From Entonaema liquescens (Eukaryota > Ascomycota > Sordariomycetes > Xylariales > Xylariaceae), in the NCBI GenBank assembly GCA_902805475.1, contig CADCSX010000006.1:2418001-2482000 (forward strand): a stretch of 64,000 nucleotides of DNA, read 5' to 3'. Position 1 is the stretch's first letter. Each line of letters begins with the position of its first letter. The position numbers were made by a program, and so were the translations under genes. The notes under the pieces are model-generated. The model did no database searches, was not told the origin of the DNA, and worked only from the letters and a program-made list of their open reading frames with translations. This document shows, one piece after another, positions 23,994 through 34,407 of this stretch.

Positions 23994-24921
23994 TTCGTTG
24001 ACATTCATGTCTTTCTCTTATCACGGACTATTGTATGCGCAGACTAGTCTGTCATGACGCATATAACATTGATAGACAACCGTTCTCATCACCAGCCATG
24101 TCAGAGGTCTTACTTGAGACCCCTTGGAACAAAGGGACTGTTGAGTATGAATAGCTCTGACTTCAGAGCCATCTTAGTCAGAGTTCCTCGCGGAACAACG
24201 AAGCCGTTCCCTCACCCTTTGGTCTACCTCGTGACACGAACTAAGACTCCCCGACTACCGTCCTTCTCGACGATAGCCCGCTTACTAGTGATTCTAGTCG
24301 TACTAGTTGCCTCAATGACGTTCCTCATACCAGCTGGGATGTGCTATCTACCGTATTTCTTCTTTCCTATGTTATACTTGACACCTAGTCCAGTAACCGA
24401 GATGGAGGGTGTCGTATTTACGCGATAATAGCGCGAGATGATAATTCATATAAAAAGAACCTCTCCCCCCTATTTGAAAAGAGTGGGCCCTTCGAGGATT
24501 CATATCTAACCTAGTCCCTAATTCTTCTAGCTCTTTAGCCAACTAAAGAACTCAAAAGCTATATTGCATTTTATCTGAATAAACTCTTATGGGTCCATGA
24601 TAGAAGCTAATACTATGTGAGAAGCCAAAGCTCATTGCGTGGACTTGTTGTATCGTAGGTACAAAGCTGCAACCTCTTAATATATACGCCTCGTCATTGG
24701 CCAATCTCGGCATGTTGCTTGGTAAGATTCGCATGACATCTGTACGACTAACTTTATAAGACTTCGCTAAGTACTGGTAAGTTGAAAAGACCAAAGGTAC
24801 TACTTTTTATGGTCATCTCAATTATGCATAGTTGACCACTCTAACCTATGCTGAACGTAGTGCTTGCCAATGGTAGCCCAGGCAATAAGAATATAGACTA
24901 TAAAAATTGGCAGAAATTCAA
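23994..24921. other. Intergenic region with dispersed repeat
   Basis: Contains repeat copy B (24100-24237). The open frame 24054-24428 overlaps that repeat and is treated as repeat-derived. No gene is supported between 24440 and the tRNA. Confidence 0.5.
24100..24237 (+). repeat. Dispersed repeat, copy B (less mutated)
   Basis: Partner of 5808-5945. This copy keeps C and G at most sites where copy A has T and A (for example cgaagccgttccc against cgaagttgtttcc), so it is nearer the ancestral sequence. The element identity is unknown; the repeat may extend past the part I could align. Confidence 0.75.
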
Positions 24922-25010
24922 GCGGGGATAGCTCAGGAGGGAGAGCGTCAGACTGAAGCCCACTTCTTTCTTAAATCTGAAGGCCGTGCGTTCGATCCGC
25001 ACTCACCGCA
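24922..25010 (+). tRNA. tRNA-Phe: tRNA-Phe (GAA) with a 16-nt intron
   Basis: The cloverleaf reads clearly. The acceptor stem GCGGGGA (24922-24928) pairs with TCACCGC (25003-25009) apart from one G/A mismatch at position 5, and the discriminator A is at 25010. The D arm is GCTC..GAGC. The anticodon stem TCAGA (24948-24952) pairs with TCTGA (24976-24980), and the anticodon GAA is at 24955-24957. A 16-nt intron (24959-24974) lies one base after the anticodon, the canonical nuclear position. The T arm is GTGCG TTCGATC CGCAC. A run of five T at about 25020-25024 is a normal RNA polymerase III terminator. Confidence 0.93.
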
Positions 25011-25644
25011 TGATATAATATTTTTACCCGTGTTGTATCTGTTAGTTTTCTTTTTAGTCGTGCTTTTTTTCAATTTTGAAAACATCTTTGCTTCTCACTT
25101 CCGTTTCCTTTCCTGTCCCGCCTTTTTTATTCATTTATTATTATTATTATTTTCGCTTGAATATATATATATATATATATAAGGAGGTAAAGAGCTTGAC
25201 TTTAATGGACGACTACTTACCTACTTAAGTAAGATATATACTGTGGTACTTGTACCAAGTACCGTCAAGGTTAGGTACATAGGTAACCTTCCAGATTTAC
25301 CACTACGGAGTTAAACAACATAAGCAAGTAACCAGACGATCCAATCAAGTTCATCCAGTTCATAATTTTTTAGGTTTACCATCACTCGTAGTGGCTCATC
25401 CGTAGTTCAGCCACGAATCACCCCTCATTACCGACCCTATGTAATTTTTGATACCCCACTGACTTTGAAATACTGGAAACTTGTAACTTTTTTGCAAGGC
25501 GCATTTTGTCGCAACATTTCGAAGCTACATAAACATCACCTTTGTTCCTTGCATCGTTGGCCTCACGATATCAGGTGGCATTTAACATATTTTCCCTTCT
25601 ACCTCATATCCCTTTGCAAGGAGCCTACCTTCATATTCCCCACC
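25011..25644. other. Intergenic region with (AT)n microsatellite
   Basis: Contains the pol III terminator of the tRNA, an ATT-rich run near 25130-25150, an (AT)10 microsatellite at 25161-25180, and the promoter and 5' UTR of the RLI1 gene. No gene is seen. Confidence 0.6.
25161..25180. repeat. (AT)10 microsatellite
   Basis: Perfect dinucleotide run of ten AT units. Confidence 0.95.
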
Positions 25645-27881
25645 ATGGCTACCAAGCTTACCCGGTACGTAATCATGACAGTTGACATAAATTCGTTCCT
25701 GTTTTGTGCCACCATATATACTAACTATCTTGTCATAGTATTGCCATCGTGAACGATGACAAGGTGCGTTTGTTAACACCTCAACCTTTTCTCTACTAGC
25801 AATGGAACTTGAGCTAATACGTGATATCTCGCAGTGTAAACCTAAGGTATATTACCTCTAGAGTCAAGTATTAGCACCTTATGATGATGCTTACATTCTA
25901 TAGAAATGTCGCCAAGAGTGTAAGAGGTCCTGCCCGGTAAGTAGCCTTTTCCATCCTCCGTACCCTTCATCATAGAAGACGGGGATTGACGGTCCTGAGC
26001 AAATTAATAACTGACGGTATACTTGGTAGGTCGTCCGTAGCGGAAAGCTTTGCATCGAAGTCAACCCAGACTCCAAGATCGCATTTATCTCCGAAAGTCT
26101 TTGCATTGGATGTGGTATCTGCCCTAAGAAGTGCCCTTTCGATGCTATAACGATCATCAACCTGCCCACCAATCTCGAAACCCAGGTCACTCATCGGTAC
26201 TCTGCGAATAGCTTCAAGCTTCACCGATTGCCCACCCCGCGCCCCGGCCAGGTATTGGGCCTCGTCGGAACCAACGGTATCGGAAAGAGTACAGCATTAA
26301 AGATTCTCAGTGGCAAGCTCAAGCCTAACTTGGGAAGATATGAGAACCCGCCAGATTGGGAAGATGTCATCAAGTACTTCAGAGGATCTGAGTTGCAAAG
26401 TCAGTCGGCATCTGCCATCTAATTGGCAAGCGTATTTCTCTTGAATTTTAACTGACAAGTAACACAGACTATTTCACCAAGGTCCTTGAAGATGACCTAA
26501 AAGCTGTTGTCAAGCCTCAGTATGTTGACCAGCTCCCGCGAGCCGTCAAGACACCCAATAAGAGTGTCAAATTTCTCCTCGAACACAGATCTGCAATGGG
26601 AAATATGGACGAGGTCCTTGACGTCTTAGAACTTCGCCATATTCTAGATCGTGACGTTAACCTCCTCTCTGGTGGAGAGTTGCAGCGATTCGCTATTGGA
26701 ACAGTCTGTGTCCAGAAGGCTGACGTATACATGTTTGACGAGCCTTCTTCTTATCTGGATGTCAAGCAACGTCTTTCTGCGGCGCGAATGATTCGTTCTT
26801 TGCTTGGCCCGGATAATTATGTCATTGTCGTCGAACACGATTTGTCAGTTCTTGATTACCTCTCCGACTACATCTGTGTTCTCTATGGTAAACCCGCCGT
26901 ATACGGTGTCGTTACTCTTCCTCACTCCGTCCGCGAGGGCATCAACATCTTCCTCGACGGTCATATTCCCACCGAGAACTTGCGATTCCGAGAAGAATCT
27001 CTGACGTTCCGCATCTCAGAGGGTACTGATGACTTCCAAGCTGACAAGGCTCGCGCTTTCAATTACCCTAAAATGGAGAAGACTCTTGGAAACTTCAAGC
27101 TTAGCATTGACGGTGGTGATTTTACCGATTCGGAGATTATCGTTATGATGGGCGAAAATGGTACAGGAAAGACGACCTTCTGTAGGCTTCTAGCTGGTGC
27201 TCTTAAACCCGACAACGCTAAGAAGGTTCCCGAGATGAGAATCAGCATGAAGCCTCAGACCATTACCCCCAAATTCGAGGGTACTGTCCGACAGCTGTTT
27301 TTCAAGCGAATCAAGCAGGCTTTCCTTTCCCCGCAGTTCCAGACTGATGTCGTCAAGCCTCTCAAGCTCGACGATTTTATCGACCAAGAAGTCAAAACCT
27401 ATCAGGTGGTGAATTGCAACGTGTAGCCATTGTTATGGCGCTGGGATTGCCAGCCGATATCTACTTGATTGATGAGCCGTCCGCATACTTGGACTCTGAG
27501 CAACGTATCATTGCAGCACGTGTGATCAAGCGCTTCATTATGCACGCTAAGAAGACAGCTTTCATCGTAGAACACGATTTTATCATGGCTACATACTTGG
27601 CAGATCGCGTCATTGTGTTTGACGGAAAGCCGGGTCTCGACGCTCATGCCAACAAGCCTGAGTCGCTGCTTACCGGATGCAACACGTTCTTGAAGAACCT
27701 AGATGTTACCTTCCGTCGCGATCCGACAAACTACAGGCCTCGTATCAACAAGCTCAACAGTCAGTTGGACCAGGAACAGAAGTTGGCCGGAAACTACGTA
27801 AGTTGATATCGCCCTTGGTTCTAAATAGAGGATTATTACTAACATGACCTGCAGTTCTTCTTGGAAGAAGACAGCTCTTGA
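25645..27881 (+). CDS. RLI1: RLI1/ABCE1 ribosome-recycling ATPase (frame broken once)
   Basis: ABCE1 is a cytoplasmic Fe-S ATPase that splits ribosomal subunits after termination and helps export them. Seven exons: 25645-25664, 25739-25763, 25835-25846, 25904-25936, 26030-26399, 26468-27797 and 27855-27881. The third exon is only 12 bases. The N-terminus has the two 4Fe-4S motifs (the last ends CIGCGICPKKCP). The first ABC domain has Walker A GTNGIGKST and signature LSGGELQR; the second has Walker A GENGTGKTT. Inside the second signature motif the frame is lost: near 27397-27400 one base is missing, so the sequence reads into a tag at 27424, while the next frame continues with the rest of the motif and domain. 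Exon sum plus one base is 1818, giving 605 residues, the usual length. The gene is normally essential, so an assembly error is likely. Confidence 0.95.
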
Positions 27882-29240
27882 AACGGGCGTCCCATACGAT
27901 AACGACTATCTTGATGGTCGTAGGCGTCATCAAAATACCCCATCAGCATCGGATACCGCCGTTCTAGGCGTACAAAAAGGAGGATCAACGCGCCAAGAGA
28001 ATGGGAGCGCATATGAGTTATCCGGCATGGATGCGGATGGTGGGGAAGAATGCGATGATCCGGACGAACGATGGGTGCGACGACGGTTTACCCCCCCTAT
28101 TTGTCTGGTTTTGCAAAAGCTGGATTCTAGAGGTGCCGCTTGCTGTTCGATAAGGCGAGAATGCATTCTGGGCACGCCTTGTCATACAGCATAGATCTGT
28201 TATGGCGTTACTAGATCCTTTGGGTGCAGATTGAGAGGCTAATGGGTCAAGCCGGTGACCGTCGTCATATCTACCAATGACATATAGAACAGCCTATTCG
28301 TTTGTCATTGGGGCTTTACGATCATCGTAGCTAAGGAGAGCTATATAGAAATAACCTACAGGGAAGAGTCGTAGGCAGAATTACACGATGTGCTCATCCA
28401 AATAAATGTAATTTGTGTATTTTAGTGAACCGAAGACGATTTTATTCGTGATATAACTTTTAAATCAATGTTTTGCATCAACACTCTACAAGGTATCATA
28501 CATATAGGAGACAACCCCTATCCATTTGGACTACCCGTAGTTCTTTTTCCACATGCAGCCTCGACTATCAAGCAAGTTTATTTCACAGCAAAGCGAAATG
28601 GAAATATATAAGTGAGCAATGTAGATAAGTCGGGATTATTACGCTATCTACTGAGGTCCGGTTTTTCTAATAGGGCAAAGGAGGGAAAGATACACACCGA
28701 AATCATATTCCAAAGAGCTTTTTTGTAATCCGGCCCCGGGCCAGGCCGAGGCTATAAGCACCATATCTTCCCCGTATTAAGTCCTGCAGAAGTGTGAGAA
28801 ACCTCTGGGTGCGTAGAGAAATGGAACGACCAAGTCAGCGTTGTTAATAAACGTACAGGGAGATAGATATGCGATTTTTTTTCCTTCTAGCTTTGTCCAC
28901 GACGATACTATGTGCGAAAACGAGTATACGATAGATACTGTTTGTTGGTTGGTTCCGAGCTGCATCCATGTGTCCCAAATCATCTAAGCTCCACGAAGAA
29001 CGTAGTCGGAAATTGACACGTACTTTTCATAATTATTTGGTGAGCCTTGGTAATTGGGGTCAGGGTTACGCAGCCCGTATTGTTGCTAGCGACGCCTAGG
29101 CATGGTAAATACTGTAGACATAGGGATCCGGGTTTCAGCCGTTTAATCCGGGCCCGAAGCGTCTATTGGGGCTCGGAGGATATGAATCAATTAGGAGATG
29201 GGGTAATATCAAAGATATAATTGTGCAGACGCTCAGAAGG
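27882..29240. other. Intergenic region between convergent RLI1 and PRP40
   Basis: About 1.36 kb holding the 3' regions of both convergent genes. No supported gene; the open frame 27844-28194 is an out-of-frame extension of the last RLI1 exon. Confidence 0.55.
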
Positions 29241-31939
29241 CTAATCTTCTTCGATTTCACCCTCTTCACTACCGGAGTGCACGCCAGTATCGTCTTTGGA
29301 AGGGGCTGAACTGCAGGTGGGGTCCTAGTTTTATGACGAGCATCACGATGGGGGAACGCTCACGGGGTGTTCTCTCTCTTCTTAGCCTCTGTATATATGT
29401 TAGTAAATTAACTCTAATAAATAGGGGTAGTTGAATCATACCTTGGAGTCTCTGGAGTCGCGACGATCGAGGTCGTCGTCATCCTCGGCTCGGCGACGTC
29501 GTGACGAGGTTGGTCGTTCATCACCATAAGGAAGTTCTTCAACAGGACCTCTCTCAACACGACGCCGATACTGCCGCTCACGTTCTTCCTCCCGATCCCG
29601 TCTTTCTCTATCATAATGGCTCGGTGGGTCATCACGTCGAGACCGAGGCGCATAGTCCCTGTCCCGATCCCGATCCCGGTCTCGATCGCGTTCCCGTTCC
29701 CGTTCCCGTTCGCGGTCGCGGTCGCGTTCACGGTCTCGATCACGGTCTCGGTCTCGGACATCACGGTCCCGGACGTCGCGGTCTCGGTAAGATTCCGATG
29801 GCCGGCGGTCAGATAACAAACTCTCAGCCATGCTAGACTTACGATAATTCTTCTCACGCTCGGCAATAGCTTTGCGGCGGTCTGCTTCATATGCATCTGG
29901 CTCCGGACTGCGACTATGGCGTGACGGTCGCGCACGGTCACTGCGGTGAGAACGATCTCCTCTATCTCTATCTCGGTACGTATTACGATCGATAGATCGG
30001 TCGCGACGCTTATGGCGATCTCTATCTTCATCCTCTCGGTCACGGACTCGACGAAGGACCTTCTCAAACGCGCCACGACGAGCGTCTTCGGATTTGACAG
30101 CCTGGAACTCAGCTGCGCGGGCAAGCCGTGGTCGAACCTTTTCCCAAGTATCGTCTGCAGTGATCGGCGGCTCTACACGTTTAATATAAGACCGGAGATC
30201 ATCGATAGCCCTTCTCTGCTGTCGTTCAGAGTGCTTATCCTCATCAGACCGCTTGGACTTCTTTTCCTGGAGCTATTAAATACGTCAATAACAATTTGTC
30301 CAATGATTCATAACACCATATACATACTCGTTCAAATATCAGCATTAATATGTCACCATCAATGTTAGCAGTGCGTCGATCATTCTTGAGTACAGAAGAG
30401 AACTCTTCGAAGGTGGTTTTAGGGGTGAACTCAAAACGATTGTCCTAGATTCCAAGTCAGTCAACCAATAGAGTCAGAGCGACAAAACGCAACTTACATC
30501 CATGACATCGAGCACATCGTTCCGTGTTGTCCGGAGAGCGCGTTCTTCTTCTTCGACAATATCCCAAAACAAGTCGAGGGGGCTTGACCCAGCCTGGCCG
30601 CAAATTGACTTGAACCGCTCATCGTTTTCGATCAAAGGATATATTTGGCTCCATTTAGTTCCAGCCTTAATCTTCCCGGCTCGACGGAGCTCCTGAAGCA
30701 AGTCTATGAACCCATCTCGCCTCTTCCGCTCGACACGGAGCTTTTTGTTTCTCTGGTTCTGTCGTGTCTCATTAAAGCTTCGTTCCAAGGACTTGATATG
30801 ATTTTGAAAGGCAGTCAGGATATCAAAATTGGTAAGAGCTTTATACTTCTCGTCATTCTGGAAAGGAGCAGTTGCTTTGAGAATATTCTGGGCTTCGGAC
30901 CAGCGTGTGTAGGGCTCCAGATTAAGCTTAGGGAGTAGATCGATAAGACCATCCATTGCACTCTTCCTGAGGCTGGCCTGGCGCTCCACATGGGTCTTCT
31001 TCAGCTCTACTATGTAGTCCTCGAACAACTGACGTCGCTCTTCCTCATCATTAGTCGAGCGGAAGATTGTTTCGCGCTCAATAATGGGACGGGCGGTCTT
31101 CCAACGTGTATAATGCTTGATCTCAGGGTGGCTTTTAAGCATCGTAGCGAAGTCAGCACGAAGTTTCGCTAGCCTGTCCTTTGCACGCTCCTTATCTTGA
31201 ATAACCATATCTTGACAGTATTTCTCAAAGGCGGCTTTTCTGTCCTTAGGATCTTTGATAGCTCGGTACTGGGGGTCCTTAATCGTAGCCCGCATAGTCT
31301 GCTCCCAGGTCCAATCGGGCTGCACGCCGCTCCGGCGTAGCAACTTCATGAAAGCGGCCTCGGCCTCCTCAGGAGTCGCATATTCGGGTTCATTGCTAGC
31401 GGGAACAAATGCCTGGACACGCAAGTCACTACCATGGGTCAACTGACGAGACTCGGGGAAACTCTCTCGGTGGTCGCGATGGTGATCGTAATTCGAGTTG
31501 GAGTTTGAAAATGAGGTGGGAGGAGCGTATGGTGTAGCCGGCCTACAAAAGTTAGAATTAAGTGTCAAGGGTATTTGATGAGTATGACCTTACACGGGTG
31601 TCGAAGGCGTAGCATCGTGACCTAATGCCTTCCTGTAAACCTCAGGCATCTCCCAGGAACTTTGCTTTGTCTCGGTATTATACCAATACTTGCGCCCGCC
31701 TTCGGCGGTGTATTCTTTCCATGGCTGGTTCGCCAAAGCGCGCTATCAAGGAGGTTAATATGCTAAAGCGATGTATGTAGGCGCGCAAAACTCACCTCGG
31801 CAGGTGACATTAGATCTTCGGGCTTGGTCCATTGTGTTACTTTGGTGATGGAATTATAGTAATAAACGCGTCCGTCAGGACTTTTATACTCTTGCCAGGG
31901 GTTTGGCTGGCCATAATGGCCGTTGGCTCCGTTCATCAT
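29241..31939 (-). CDS. PRP40: PRP40-like U1 snRNP splicing factor with WW and FF domains (frame broken twice near the end)
   Basis: PRP40 bridges the 5' splice site and branch-point proteins in early spliceosomes. Exons: 31939-31796, 31742-31594, 31542-30498, 30444-30328, 30272-29442 and 29388-29241. Exons 1 and 2 each encode a WW domain (WQEYKSPDGRVYYYN and WKEYTAEGGRKYWYN cores). The long third exon carries the FF-domain array, beginning AEAAFMKLLRRSGV. The C-terminus is an Arg/Asp/Glu dipeptide tract of about 50 residues coded by a repetitive region at 29660-29790. The first five exons sum to 762 whole codons. The last exon ends in the expected acidic SGSEEGEIEED sequence only if one base is added at the G run 29350-29354 and one near 29294; with both, it closes exactly at about 811 residues. 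Confidence 0.9.
29660..29790. repeat. Degenerate CGGTCC/CGATCC tandem repeat coding Arg-Asp/Arg-Glu dipeptides
   Basis: On the plus strand, repeated tcccgatcccggtctcg-type hexamers occupy this stretch, inside the PRP40 coding region. It produces long mirror ORFs in other frames on both strands, which I reject as genes. Confidence 0.85.
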
Positions 31940-32531
31940 AGCTAAATTTTGCAAGCGCTTCGTGTTTCCCTAATTATTAAGACGCGCAGTCAAATACCTT
32001 TTTCCATTTAGAGGGAAAGTAGAATGGATGAGAACCAAGAAATAAGAAATTGCGGTTGGCGCAATGTCTCGTTTAAATAGCAGAGAAAAATGTCTCTGGA
32101 CTCACGAGATGAAGTATGTGAAAGTTTAGAAAGCTGCGAATTTTCAGCACGAAAGGTCGGAGTTGGGAAGGGGTACGTACCTTAGATTACCTACCTGTTT
32201 GCCCACTAGGTACATACATGTAGGTACATTACTCAGGTACTAAGCTAAAGGCGGAAAGGTGCATTAGAAGGTATTTAAGAATGCGTACAAATCGCACGAG
32301 CCAATCACCGATGTCCATTTCTTACAACGACCATGAAGCTTCAATAATAACATACCTAACCTAGGTACCTGCCTTACCTACAAAAGAAGTATCAACTCCA
32401 TCTTACATAGGAGAAATACTCGATTTCGACATGCGTCAATATCCTATCAACTACCCTCGGCGTATTTAACAATGATCGGAAAGCACAGCGACATAACCCT
32501 CTTTTGATTTAATCAAACAACTACTTAGAAA
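31940..32531. other. Divergent promoter region PRP40/TRS65
   Basis: About 590 bases between two divergently transcribed housekeeping genes. It contains a gtaggtacat/taggtacct simple-repeat cluster near 32190-32240 and 32355-32375. No gene is seen. Confidence 0.6.
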
Positions 32532-34407
32532 ATGGATACCCCTTCGGTTGACATAACTCCCGCATCGACCTTCGACCCAGTCAACGATTCAACACTCACA
32601 TACTTCATACCTCTCGCTACCAGTTTTGCTGTCGAAGAAGCTTTTAAAAATGACGTGAATAATTCCAGAGAGCCGTTCAGTTCAGTTGAGCGGCGGGAGT
32701 CTCTTTTCTTCGGTATGGACATTCTATATCTCTTCCAAGAAGCCCATTTTCTTACCATGCTCATTATTAGACCCCAGATGAATCCGTCGACATTTACTTC
32801 GTCCTTACAAGCCCCCATGTTGAAAAAGACACATTACGATCCTCACTGCGGAATGTAATCATCTCCCTCGAGGCACAGATCGTCAACGGGACCTCCCTAG
32901 ACCGCGATGGCCAACCGGCCTCTGAAATCATCTACACAGGGACAATAGATAGCCAAGAGGAACCAACTGTACTGTTCAAATCCACAGAAGAACACAACCC
33001 TGAAGACGATCTTCGGCAGGACTCTGTGGCCGTATGGAAGCAATCGGTATCACTCAACCGGCCCAGGATGCGACTTCAAAGCCCTTCTGTTATTTTCAAT
33101 GCAACGGCGAGCTTCAAAGTCGGAAGTCAGTCGGCGACCGACGGGCTTCGCGACGGATATATACCAAGTGGCGTAGCGTGGGGTCTCAATATACTCGAGT
33201 CTTTCGGAAACGACCCTGATATGAATGGTGTCAAGCCCCATCTATCAGCTCTACGAGTATCTCGTGTCGCGCCAGTTACGCAGCAAGCTAAGGGTCAGCT
33301 ACGGCCTATCAAATCTTCTTCCAAGCTTTCAATGCGCATCTACCCAGCGGCGCATTCCCGCATGCGTTTTACCCATCTTAATACCACCCCTTCCACAGCG
33401 GCTGTCCTTGCGATGCTAGAGCTTGATTTTACACCCTTCTTTGAGTGCGAGATAATACTTGACAGCATATCAATTACGGTCGTGGACGGTTTAGTGGAAG
33501 ATCTTTCGAACCAGTCTGGAATGTCACTTCCCATATCTTGCGTTGCTCACGACCATATCACGTTTCTGTACCGCATTTTACCAGCTGAAGCTAATTTAGT
33601 ATCAAAACATCCGATACGAGATCTTAGCATCTCCATCTCTGCGAAAGCACTAATTAGCCCAGAGATATCCGAGCCACAATTAAAGATGGCATGGACTGCT
33701 ACGGTTGATTTTACAGTTCCTGTAAATCCAGGATATGGTTCTACCATGCAGCCGATCCAACGTATGCACCGACCAAGTCAACTTTCGATCGGGGGTGAGA
33801 GCACAATCTCGTTGACGGCGCCATCCGTTGCCCGACCAGACGCGTTGCCGTCCCTCGAAGCCGCAACAACGCGAACAGAGGCTTCTGTGCCTGATATAGG
33901 TATTGCTATGACTTTTACTGGTCCGCCTCCAAGTCAACCAATCTTCCCCGGAGATGAATTCGTCTGGAATGTATTTGTCGCAAACCGATCGTCTGCGCCG
34001 TCGGCGACGCCAAGGAAGCTAGCCATAGTAGTAATTCCGAAAAGAAGGCGTAATGAATCTCGAGTTAATCGGCCACCTTCCATTTCTCGATTACCAGAAG
34101 TCTCGCATAGCCTATCTCAACAACTCAAAACGCCACGAGACCGGAGCGTGGCAGATGCTGTACTTGACGAGAACGTAGTCCACGCTATGCAGCATAGTAG
34201 TATCATCGATAGCGCGGGAGTGGTTTGCTTAAGTGCAGATGTTAGGGTTGGACCGCTCGCACCCGGAGCTTGTCACATTGCCGAGCTCAGGTTTTGGCCT
34301 TGAAGGAAGGCATCGTAAGTGTTGAAGCTGTAAGGGTTATTGATCTCACGAATAATGAGCATGTAGATATCAGGGATTTACCCACCGTTATTGTTCAGAG
34401 TAGATAG
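32532..34407 (+). CDS. TRS65: TRAPP II subunit TRS65-like protein (frame broken once)
   Basis: TRS65 is a fungal subunit of the TRAPP II complex, which works in Golgi and endosome traffic. Two exons, 32532-32712 and 32778-34407; the 65-bp intron is needed to join SLFF with DESVDIYFVLTSPH. The C-terminal block SADVRVGPLAPGACHIAEL is the conserved TRS65 signature. At 34292-34295 a run of four T moves the frame into an early tga, giving the apparent end ELRFWP. With one more T the reading continues through LALKEGIVSVEAVRVIDL, the expected conserved end, to a stop at 34405-34407. The exon sum plus one base is 1812 (603 residues). Assignment is by motif memory. Confidence 0.82.

Noticed and set aside
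24054..24428. Open frame of 124 codons with a hydrophobic stretch
   Set aside because: It overlaps the dispersed repeat copy B and has no recognisable domain, so repeat-derived coding is more likely than a gene.
27397..27424. Programmed frameshift or tiny intron in RLI1
   Set aside because: No known programmed shift exists in this gene, and an 18-base GT..AG interval is far too short for an intron; a lost base fits better.
29414..30124. Long mirror ORFs on both strands (for example 29414-30124 and 29501-29836)
   Set aside because: They arise from the RD/RE hexamer repeat of PRP40 in other frames.
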